DNA from: Clostridia bacterium
GTDB lineage: Bacteria > Bacillota > Clostridia > Oscillospirales > CAG-272
Assembly (NCBI GenBank): GCA_017960705.1
Contig: JAGCYR010000123.1
Location: 1 to 20,126 of the forward strand
Direction of reading: 5' to 3'
DNA length: 20,126 bases
Part shown: positions 12,763 through 18,980 of the stretch, one piece after another
How the letters are laid out: each line of letters starts with the position of its first letter
Position numbering within the stretch: position 1 is the first letter of the stretch
Translations under genes and position numbers: made by a program
The notes under the pieces: generated by a model
The model's database searches: none
Told to the model about the DNA's origin: nothing
What the model saw: only the letters and a program-made list of their open reading frames with translations

Positions 12763-13566
12763 TTATTTTTCGATCAGATTGTTCTTGATGTACTCGGCGC
12801 TCATCTTGACCGATTCCAGCGGGTTGCCGGTCGAGTAGAACTCGTCCTCGACGACGAAGTACTTGACCCCGCACCGCTCGGCGGTCTCGATGATGCCCTT
12901 GTAGTTCATATTGCCGTAGCCGACCTCGATCCGCTGCGGACCGTAGTAGGGTTCGCCGTCGATCTCGCCGTAATAATAGTTCGCCTGCACGTCCTTGACG
13001 TGGAGGATATTGATCCGCCCCGCCATCTCTTCGATCAGCGCGCGGACGTCCATCCCCGCGATCTGCGCCCAGCCGGCGTCGAGGTTGAACTTGACCGCCT
13101 CGGGATCGAGTTCGTCGAGCAGATGCCGGTAGCGGGTCTTGCCCTCGTAGATCTTGAATTGGTTTGAGAACTCGCCCGTGTGGTTGTGGTAGGAGAGAAC
13201 GAATCCTTCCTTATGGTAGATCGCGGCGAGATCGTTGAAGGTCTTGATGAAGGCGCGGAGTTCCTCGAGCGTTTTCGCGCCGTAGCCGCCGACCCCGATC
13301 TCATCGGTTCCGAGCGCCCGGTGGTAGGCGATCGTTCCCTTGATATCGTTCTTGATGCGCTCCCATTTGTAATGCGTTCCGACGATCTTTACCCCGGCGT
13401 CGTCGGCGTATTTCCGAAACTCGGCGGGATCGACGAAATCGTACGCCCCGGCGGTCTGCGCCTGCGTGTAGCCGTAGCCGGCGATGGTCTTGAACGCCGC
13501 GCGGGCCCTCTCCTTGTCCTGAAACTCGTCCCGGATGGACCAGAGTTGCAATCCGAATTCTTTCAT
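12763..13566 (-). CDS. Sugar phosphate isomerase/epimerase-like TIM barrel
   Basis: Cytosolic protein of 267 residues in the AP-endonuclease-2/xylose-isomerase-like TIM-barrel family, whose members isomerise or epimerise sugars, inosose or hydroxy-acids with a divalent metal. Visible landmarks are FGLQLWSIRD at strand 1, VGTHYKWE, the SYHNHTGEF segment (His127, His129, Glu132), NLDAGWA (Asp163), ILHVKD (His189) and VVEDE (Glu240 region), which provide the usual metal and substrate ligands. The start is supported by AGAGGAGAAA 6-15 bases upstream on the minus strand and a consensus promoter at 13602-13630. The gene is alone on the minus strand. It may act in series with the Gfo/Idh/MocA enzyme, as such pairs often do; no direct evidence. 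Confidence 0.92.
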   Translation of the reverse strand: MKEFGLQLWSIRDEFQDKERARAAFKTIAGYGYTQAQTAGAYDFVDPAEFRKYADDAGVKIVGTHYKWERIKNDIKGTIAYHRALGTDEIGVGGYGAKTLEELRAFIKTFNDLAAIYHKEGFVLSYHNHTGEFSNQFKIYEGKTRYRHLLDELDPEAVKFNLDAGWAQIAGMDVRALIEEMAGRINILHVKDVQANYYYGEIDGEPYYGPQRIEVGYGNMNYKGIIETAERCGVKYFVVEDEFYSTGNPLESVKMSAEYIKNNLIEK

Positions 13567-13601
13567 TATTTTTCTCCTCTACGGACCGTTTGTCCGTCAA
13601 T

Positions 13602-13630
13602 ATTATAGACGAGAGGACGGGGATTGTCAA
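13602..13630 (-). promoter_or_regulatory. Promoter of the isomerase gene
   Basis: On the minus strand, -35 TTGACA (13625-13630), 17-bp spacer, -10 TATAAT (13602-13607): a perfect consensus pair. The leader contains GACGGACAAACGGTCCGT, a short inverted repeat. Confidence 0.93.
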
Positions 13631-13681
13631 GCGTTTTTCCGGGGAAACCCCCGTACTTTTTCGCTTTTTCCCACGTGATGC

Positions 13682-13709
13682 AAAAAACGGGGCTCGCCCC
13701 GTTTTTTTT
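13682..13709. terminator. Bidirectional rho-independent terminator
   Basis: AAAAAACGGGG (13682-13692)/CCCCGTTTTTT (13697-13707), loop CTCG, with a T-run on either strand. It lies 15 nt beyond the stop codon of the minus-strand gene remnant at 13725-13838, which it probably once served. Confidence 0.92.
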
Positions 13710-13724
13710 CATGGGAAAGGGAAG

Positions 13725-13838
13725 TCAGTATTTCTTGGATTTCAGGGCGCGTTCGGTCTCCTTGATCGACTCGATGGCTTTGTCCGAGAGGTTGAAAATC
13801 TCAACGAGCCGCCCCTCGGGCGGCGTTCTTTTATAAAA
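13725..13838 (-). pseudogene. 3' remnant of an unidentified gene
   Basis: On the minus strand an open frame ends in TGA (13725-13727) and reads, upstream of it, LVEIFNLSDKAIESIKETER and then ALKSKKY. This has ordinary soluble-helix composition and the third-position GC of neighbouring genes. No ATG, GTG or TTG start exists in this stretch, and the sequence upstream turns into a GC hairpin (13808-13824) and AT-rich low-complexity DNA. A strong terminator follows on the same strand. It is best explained as the 3' end of a deleted gene. The parent family is not recognised. Confidence 0.55.
13808..13832 (+). terminator. Small terminator-like hairpin
   Basis: GCCGCCC (13808-13814)/GGGCGGC (13818-13824), loop CTC, then GTTCTTTT. 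Terminator-like on the plus strand, though no plus-strand gene precedes it. The following stretch to 13923 is AT-rich and low in complexity, with a weak AGCGAA/TTCGCT hairpin (13865-13888) and a T-run; nothing else is seen there. Confidence 0.45.
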
Positions 13839-13923
13839 TGAAAAAAGCGCAAAAGAAAAAGAAGAGCGAATTGAAAAAATGTTTCGCTAATGTTGCTTTT
13901 TTTGCAAAAGATTTCTTAAGCCG

Positions 13924-13952
13924 TTGAAATAATTTTTCGCAAGTGATAAACT
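13924..13952 (+). promoter_or_regulatory. Promoter of the duplicated-domain lipoprotein gene
   Basis: -35 TTGAAA (13924-13929), 17-bp spacer, -10 TAAACT (13947-13952) with an extended TGA ahead of it. The -10 matches only four of six consensus bases, but position and spacing fit; the leader is about 52 nt. Confidence 0.65.
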
Positions 13953-14011
13953 AAAATCAGCAAAAACTTTTTAGATAAACCATCCAAAATCATCTAAAGG
14001 AGGAGAACCCC

Positions 14012-16981
14012 ATGAAAAAACTCGCGCTTTTCCTTTCGCTGATCCTGTGCCTCGCCCTCGTGTTCGCGTTCGCGTCCTGCGGTAAGAAGACGCCCGCCGC
14101 GACGACGGGCGAAGAGACGCAGGCGACGCCGACGGGCGCCGCGACGACCGCCGCCGATACGACGGGGACGGAACCGACCGCGCACATCCACGTCCCGAAC
14201 GAGGAGTACACGGTCGACAAGCAGGCGACCTGCACGACCGACGGCTCGAAGTCCAAGCACTGCTCGGGCTGCGGTGAGGCGATCGCCGAAACCGTCGTCC
14301 CGATCCCTGCGACGGGACACACTCCTGCGACCGAATACACGATCGACACGCCGGCAACCTGCACGACCGACGGCTCGATGTCGTATCATTGCACGGTCTG
14401 CAGCGCAATTATCGAGAGCACCGTCGAGGCGATCCAGGCGACGGGGCATACGCCCGCGACCGTCTATACGGTCGACGTTCCGGCGACCTGCAGCGGCGCC
14501 GGCTCGCAATCCTACCATTGTACCGTCTGCAACGCGAGCATTGAAAACACGTCGGTTCCGATCCCGAGTGATCCGAACGCGCACGTTCCCGCTTGGGCGG
14601 ACGAAAAGATCCCCACGCTGCTTGACGAGAGCGGTTATCGCGACGGCGAGTGTTCGCTCTGCCACACGCCGCTCCACGAGGATCTGACGTGGGAACCCGA
14701 GATCTTCAATTCCAAGAACCCCTCCGGTAAGTATTACGACGAGGCGACGGGGAACTACTCCGTCCGCGAAACCTTCGGCAACATCCGCGGCGATGAGCAC
14801 TTCTTCCCGACAAGCGAAGAGAACCCGTTCGGCAACGACGTCTGGTTCGAGTATTCGCTCCTCTGGAACGAAACCCTTGCCAACGCCTTGAACGCCAGGA
14901 TCTCGGTCGCCGAGGTTACCGGCTACGACGAACCAGACGGGTGCGAACTCTTCGGACTGAACGTCCGCGACGTCGCCGCAAACGACGAGTTTGCCGGACG
15001 TTTCTGCTTCAACCGTACCTACGTTTACGGCAGCGGCGCGGTCGACAAGAAGGCGGGGACCGATTGGTTCTCCAGTCTGGCGACTCCGTCGGATTGCGTT
15101 CTGGAGACCGGCAACGGTCAGCCGCGCTATCTCGGTCGGTTTGACGAGACCGTTACGGCGGATTCCTACGCTCCGATCGGCAACTACGGCTGGCACCGCA
15201 TCGGCTTCCGTTACCATATCGAGGCGGACCCCAACGATCCCGACAACGCGAAAGCGCTGGCGGAACCCGGTCACAGAGCGTCCTACTACGCCTACACGGA
15301 ACTCTACGTCGACGGCGTGAAGGTCTGGAAGATCGAAGAGAGCATCGTCGGTTACTGGGACGGCAACGCCTGGCAGAACAGAAGCTTCGCGCTCCGTCCG
15401 AACGACGCGGTTCCCTTCAAACTGACCGCGTCCGAGAACGTCGCGACGACCAAAGACACCTTTATGGATAAGGCGATCGAGTTCAACGGGATCTGGTACG
15501 TTGACAACGACAAACGTTCGGTCGGTATGACCTTCTACGGCGTCGCGAACTCCGAGAACGCCGTTTACATCGTGATCGACGACCCGCAGTGGACCTGCGG
15601 CGAAGGCTTCGTCCGCAACGTCGAACCGGTTGCCGACCCCGCGGCGAAGGACTTTACCCTCGCCGACGGCGTGACGGTTCCCGGCGCGATCTACTTCCAA
15701 GAGGTTGAAGTACACGTCCATACGCAGGCGGCTGATTACACCGTCGACGCGGAGGCGACCTGCTCTGCCGACGGCTCGAAGTCCTATCACTGCATCGTCT
15801 GCGGCGAGAGTATCCCCGGCACGACGGTCCCGATCCCGGCGGATCCCACCCTGCACGACGAGGTCATCGAAGTCAAGACCCCGAACCTTCTCGATCCGGA
15901 CGGATACCGCAGAGGCGAGTGCACGATCTGCCATCAGACGGTGACGAACGAGGTCCTGACCTGGGAACCCGTGATCTTTGATTCCAAGAATCCCTCCGGT
16001 AACTACTATAACAGCACGACCGGTGATTACGCCGTCCGGAAGACCTTCGGGGAGATCCGCGGCAGCAAGCACTTCTACCCGACCGAAAGCGATCCAGACG
16101 GCAACGACCTCTGGTTCGAGTATTCGCTCCTCTGGAACGAAACGCTCGCGAACGCCGCAAACGCCCGGATCTCCGCCGTCGACATCGTCGGTTACGATCC
16201 CTGCGAGCTCTTCGGTCTGAACGTCCGCGACGTCGCCGCAGACGAGGAGTTTGCCGGACGCTTCTGCTTCAACCGCACCTACGTTTACGGGAGCGGAGCG
16301 ATCGACAAGAAAGAGGGGACCACCTGGTTCTCCAGCCTCGAACCCGCCTCCGATTGCGTTCTTGCGCTCGACAACGGTCAGCCGCGCTATCTCGGTCGGT
16401 TTGACGAGACCGTCACGGCGGACTCCTTCGCTCCGATCGGCAACTACGGCTGGCATCGGATCGGCATCCGCTTCCATCTGGAGAGCGATCCCACGGATAC
16501 CGACCACGCGAAAGCGATGGCGGAGCCCGGCTCCAAGAGCCAGAAGGCGTCGTACTACTGCTATACCGAACTCTACGTCGACGGCGTGAAGGTCTGGAAG
16601 ATCCAGGAGAGCATCTCCGGGTACTGGACCGGGACCGAGTGGACGAACCAGAGTTTCGCCCTGCGCCCCAACGACGCGGTTCCGTTCAAACTGACCGCGT
16701 CCGAGAGCGTCGCCACGACCAACAGCACGTTCAAGAACAAATCGACCGAGTACAACGGGATCTGGTACGTTGACAACGACAAACGTTCGGTCGGTATGAG
16801 TTTTGCCGGCGTCGCTTCGTCCGAGAACGCCGTTTACATCGTGATCGACGACGTCCAGTGGACCTGCGGCGACGGATTCGTCCGCAACGTCGAGCCGGTC
16901 GCGGATCCCGCCGCAAAGACCCTTACTCTCGCCGAGGGCGTGGAGGTTCCCGCCGCGATCTACTTCAAACTCGCGGACTGA
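14012..16981 (+). CDS. Large surface lipoprotein with Cys-repeat arrays and two copies of an unnamed domain
   Basis: 989 residues; ATG 14012 follows AAAGGAGG. Signal peptide with lipobox-like FASC (Cys23), then a T/A-rich linker to about 57. Three repeats of form ATC-T-x-D-G-S with C-x9-C-x2-C follow (Cys74/84/87, 117/127/130, 160/170/173), an exact 43-residue period, plus a CSLC pair at 214-217. Domain A spans about 227-562 (WEPEIFNSKNPSG, DVWFEYSLLWNETLANA, GWHRIGFRYH, LYVDGVKVWK, WTCGEGFVRNVEPVADP). A fourth Cys repeat (about 572-640) leads to domain B (about 651-989), a close duplicate. The GWHRIG and LYVDGVKVW pattern suggests a LamG/concanavalin-like sandwich, hence glycan or protein binding. 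The Cys triplets could bind zinc. No catalytic motif seen. Function unknown; cell-surface location confident. Confidence 0.9.
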   Translation: MKKLALFLSLILCLALVFAFASCGKKTPAATTGEETQATPTGAATTAADTTGTEPTAHIHVPNEEYTVDKQATCTTDGSKSKHCSGCGEAIAETVVPIPATGHTPATEYTIDTPATCTTDGSMSYHCTVCSAIIESTVEAIQATGHTPATVYTVDVPATCSGAGSQSYHCTVCNASIENTSVPIPSDPNAHVPAWADEKIPTLLDESGYRDGECSLCHTPLHEDLTWEPEIFNSKNPSGKYYDEATGNYSVRETFGNIRGDEHFFPTSEENPFGNDVWFEYSLLWNETLANALNARISVAEVTGYDEPDGCELFGLNVRDVAANDEFAGRFCFNRTYVYGSGAVDKKAGTDWFSSLATPSDCVLETGNGQPRYLGRFDETVTADSYAPIGNYGWHRIGFRYHIEADPNDPDNAKALAEPGHRASYYAYTELYVDGVKVWKIEESIVGYWDGNAWQNRSFALRPNDAVPFKLTASENVATTKDTFMDKAIEFNGIWYVDNDKRSVGMTFYGVANSENAVYIVIDDPQWTCGEGFVRNVEPVADPAAKDFTLADGVTVPGAIYFQEVEVHVHTQAADYTVDAEATCSADGSKSYHCIVCGESIPGTTVPIPADPTLHDEVIEVKTPNLLDPDGYRRGECTICHQTVTNEVLTWEPVIFDSKNPSGNYYNSTTGDYAVRKTFGEIRGSKHFYPTESDPDGNDLWFEYSLLWNETLANAANARISAVDIVGYDPCELFGLNVRDVAADEEFAGRFCFNRTYVYGSGAIDKKEGTTWFSSLEPASDCVLALDNGQPRYLGRFDETVTADSFAPIGNYGWHRIGIRFHLESDPTDTDHAKAMAEPGSKSQKASYYCYTELYVDGVKVWKIQESISGYWTGTEWTNQSFALRPNDAVPFKLTASESVATTNSTFKNKSTEYNGIWYVDNDKRSVGMSFAGVASSENAVYIVIDDVQWTCGDGFVRNVEPVADPAAKTLTLAEGVEVPAAIYFKLAD
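14688..15700 (+). repeat. Internal direct repeat, copy 1
   Basis: DNA encoding domain A. It is alignable throughout with 15960-16978 at an offset of about 1.26-1.27 kb. Perfectly identical blocks include 15112-15153 (42 nt, copy at 16372-16413) and 15484-15530 (47 nt, copy at 16753-16799), identical even at third codon positions, which indicates recent duplication or gene conversion. Confidence 0.9.
15960..16978 (+). repeat. Internal direct repeat, copy 2
   Basis: DNA encoding domain B, the second copy of the 14688-15700 unit. Differences are concentrated in surface-like segments such as the stretch after SLLWNETLANA and the linker before SYY-YTELYVDG. Confidence 0.9.
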
Positions 16982-16995
16982 TCTTTCGCATCACC

Positions 16996-17057
16996 CCGGG
17001 GCTGTCGTGAACGGTCTTCCTCCTACCTCCGCTTTCAGCAGCCCCGGTTTCCTTTTC
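16996..17057 (+). terminator. Long-loop terminator-like hairpin
   Basis: CCGGGGCTG (16996-17004) pairs exactly with CAGCCCCGG (17039-17047), followed by TTTCCTTTTC. The 34-nt loop and interrupted T-run suggest partial termination. No clear promoter is seen before the next gene, so read-through from the upstream lipoprotein gene may supply it. Confidence 0.6.
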
Positions 17058-17066
17058 ACCGGATAA

Positions 17067-17101
17067 GCCGTCCCCCGCGTCGAAAAGACAAGGGGGACGG
17101 C
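17067..17101 (+). promoter_or_regulatory. Perfect hairpin in the leader of the next gene
   Basis: GCCGTCCCCC (17067-17076)/GGGGGACGGC (17092-17101), a 10-bp GC-rich stem with a 15-nt purine-rich loop and no T-run. It ends 12 nt before the AAGGAG site of the 17130 gene. It could protect a processed 5' end or insulate the ribosome site. Confidence 0.6.
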
Positions 17102-17129
17102 GAAAGTACATCAAAGGAGAAAACTGAAA

Positions 17130-18578
17130 ATGCAAATCAAGCGTCGGAGCATATCGCTCCTTCTGATCCTTGCGATGATGACCATCGCGCTGGTTTCGCT
17201 GCTGCCTCTGACGGCTGCGGCGGATCCGGTGGGCGACAACGCCGCGGATATTCAGGACTTCAGTTATCAGACTCTTTCAAACGCCAACCAGACCGACGCG
17301 ACGACCGATCTGCGCGTGATGTTCACGATCGGCTCGCTCGACTACGACGAGGTCGGCTTCGTCTTCTCGACGAGCAACTCCGCCCCGACGGCGGGCGGAG
17401 CGGGCACCTACTCGACCACCACGGTTCACTCGACGATCAACGCGGGCGGCGGCAATATCCCGGCGGGGGAGGGGCGCTTCTGGGTGGCGGTCAAACTGCA
17501 CGATATCCCGCTCGCCAGTTTCGAGACCCCGATCTATATCCGTCCCTTCGTCAAGGACGGGGAGAATTATTCCTATATCGACGCGGCGACGATCACCGTC
17601 TGCGAGGCGCTGACCTACGATAAGACCGTCGCGGGCGAGAGCCAACTCTGGAATTCCAAGGCGCCGACCGAAGGACCGGTCAATTATCGGTACGACGCGG
17701 GTAAAGACACGTATTCGATCTCGAGGACGATCGCAAATATCCGCGGAACCAAGCACTTTTTCCCGACCACCGAAGACCCGACCCAAAGACAGCTGTATTT
17801 TGAGTATTCGTTCCTTTGGAACGAGACGCTTGCCAACGCGGCAAATCCGAGGATTTCCCTGGGGCTGCTCAAAACCTGTGAAATGTTCGGGCTCTACATC
17901 GCCGACGACGCCGAAGCCGGCAGATCCGCCGGCAGTTTTGACCTGTGTTCGGGTTTGATAGACTTGTGGGGACACAGTACCAGTAGCGTCTACGACGGAC
18001 CGAAGGACGCGGCTTCGTTCCCGACCCTCGGCGACCGATACGGCTGGCACCGGATCGGGATACTTTTTGAAAACGAAGTGTACAGCACGCCTACGCTTCA
18101 CAACACGGATCGAGCAGAGGCAGACGCTCACAAAGTTGAGTACTACGGTATGATCTACCTCTATATCGACGGCGAGTTGGTTTGGGGATGTCGGGCAAAC
18201 ATTCAGGGAAACTGGAGCAGCAACAAATGGAAAAACAACGACGGTTTCCGTGCAAACCGTGCCATGCCGTTCCTGGCGAACGCAAAGGGAACGACCACCG
18301 GAGAGTTTGCCGGCGCAATCGAGTATGACGGGGTACATTACGTCGATCTCGATTCGGTTCCCGTCAAGATGACGATCACCGACATCGCCGCGTCCGAAAA
18401 CGCTGTCTATATCGCGCTCTCCGACGTTCATTGGGTGTGCGGCACCGCGTTCCGCCGCAACGTCAGCCCGGTAGCCGATCCCGTCGATCGCACGATCGTC
18501 CTGGACGACAAGGGCACGGCGGATCCCTCGGACGACGTCACCTGCTCGGGCAAGATCTGGTACGTATTCGACAACTGA
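17130..18578 (+). CDS. Secreted protein with an N-terminal Ig-like domain and the same unnamed C-terminal domain
   Basis: 482 residues; ATG 17130 follows AAAGGAG. A basic N-terminus and hydrophobic core end in LTAAAD, a normal signal-peptidase I site, with no lipobox, so it is secreted or bound by other means. Residues about 40-165 form a beta-rich domain (TTDLRVMFTIGSLDYDEVGF, FWVAVKLHDIPLASFETPIY, IRPFVKDGENYSYID) not present in the neighbours. From Trp174 to the end it matches the domain of the 14012 and 18981 proteins: LWNSK, RTIANIRGTKHFFPTTED, FEYSFLWNETLANAANPRIS, YGWHRIGILF, YLYIDGELVWG, SENAVYIALSDVHWVCG, RRNVSPVADP. It lacks the Cys-repeat array. Followed 18 bp later by a 43-residue peptide gene in the same unit. 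Function unknown. Confidence 0.9.
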   Translation: MQIKRRSISLLLILAMMTIALVSLLPLTAAADPVGDNAADIQDFSYQTLSNANQTDATTDLRVMFTIGSLDYDEVGFVFSTSNSAPTAGGAGTYSTTTVHSTINAGGGNIPAGEGRFWVAVKLHDIPLASFETPIYIRPFVKDGENYSYIDAATITVCEALTYDKTVAGESQLWNSKAPTEGPVNYRYDAGKDTYSISRTIANIRGTKHFFPTTEDPTQRQLYFEYSFLWNETLANAANPRISLGLLKTCEMFGLYIADDAEAGRSAGSFDLCSGLIDLWGHSTSSVYDGPKDAASFPTLGDRYGWHRIGILFENEVYSTPTLHNTDRAEADAHKVEYYGMIYLYIDGELVWGCRANIQGNWSSNKWKNNDGFRANRAMPFLANAKGTTTGEFAGAIEYDGVHYVDLDSVPVKMTITDIAASENAVYIALSDVHWVCGTAFRRNVSPVADPVDRTIVLDDKGTADPSDDVTCSGKIWYVFDN

Positions 18579-18596
18579 CCGAAAGGGGAGAACGAA

Positions 18597-18728
18597 ATGA
18601 AAGAGCAAAAGAAAACCTTTGAACCCGCCGAGATCAAGCTCGTTTCGCTCGATCGGGATCTGCTGCTCAACTCCGCCGGCACGCTCGGAGAGGGCGACTG
18701 GGACAGCTTCGACTTCGGCAGCTTGTAA
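18597..18728 (+). CDS. 43-residue acidic peptide, same transcript as the 17130 gene
   Basis: Short ORF with GAAAGGGGAG 6 bases before the ATG, 18 bp after the previous stop and 20 bp before a strong terminator, so it is almost certainly translated. The first half has alternating charged and hydrophobic residues (KKTFEPAEIKLVSLDRD, then LLLNSAG); the second half is Gly/Asp/aromatic (GEGDWDSFDFGSL). There is no signal peptide, Cys or transmembrane segment. Similar-looking small ORFs with an F/YEPAEIK-type start and an acidic Gly-rich end are common in gut Clostridia in my recollection, with no assigned role. A leader-core precursor peptide is one possibility, but no modifying enzyme is in view. 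Confidence 0.8.
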   Translation: MKEQKKTFEPAEIKLVSLDRDLLLNSAGTLGEGDWDSFDFGSL

Positions 18729-18748
18729 AAGACAAATCAAAACAATCT

Positions 18749-18785
18749 CCGCGACCGCCAAAACGGTCGCGGTTGTTTTATTCTA
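18749..18785 (+). terminator. Rho-independent terminator
   Basis: CCGCGACCG (18749-18757)/CGGTCGCGG (18764-18772), loop CCAAAA, tail TTGTTTTATT. It closes the 17130-18728 unit. Confidence 0.94.
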
Positions 18786-18835
18786 AAAGGGCAAAATACC
18801 CGGATCCGCGCGCGAAATATTTTGTACGGGAGGTC

Positions 18836-18849
18836 AATTGCGCGCAATT
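18836..18849. promoter_or_regulatory. Palindrome upstream of the 18981 promoter
   Basis: AATTGCGCGCAATT is a perfect 14-bp palindrome ending in a T-run (to 18853), 20 bp upstream of the proposed -35. It could be an operator or a weak terminator stem. No regulator can be assigned. Confidence 0.4.
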
Positions 18850-18868
18850 TTTTGGGCAATCGTATCTA

Positions 18869-18898
18869 TTGTAGGCGGCTCTTTACCTATGGTAAAAT
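18869..18898 (+). promoter_or_regulatory. Promoter of the last lipoprotein gene
   Basis: -35 TTGTAG (18869-18874), 18-bp spacer, -10 TAAAAT (18893-18898) with an extended TGG. The leader is about 75 nt. Confidence 0.65.
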
Positions 18899-18980
18899 AG
18901 AGTTGACCCGTAAAGAAAAGACGTACCGCCTGTGCAAAGCGATCCCACCAAGCGACGAAAAAGAAGAAAGGAAAAAAGCT

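Noticed and set aside
12748..13608. Plus-strand ORFs opposite the isomerase gene
   Set aside because: Shadows of the minus-strand gene, which has a consensus promoter, RBS and metal-ligand motifs.
13994..16507. 837-codon open frame on the minus strand opposite the large lipoprotein gene
   Set aside because: Antisense shadow caused by codon bias; the internal repetition simply mirrors the duplicated plus-strand gene.
18597..18728. Firm RiPP precursor annotation for the 43-residue peptide
   Set aside because: No modification enzyme, transporter or protease is nearby, and no double-Gly or other established leader motif is clear, so it is kept only as a possibility.
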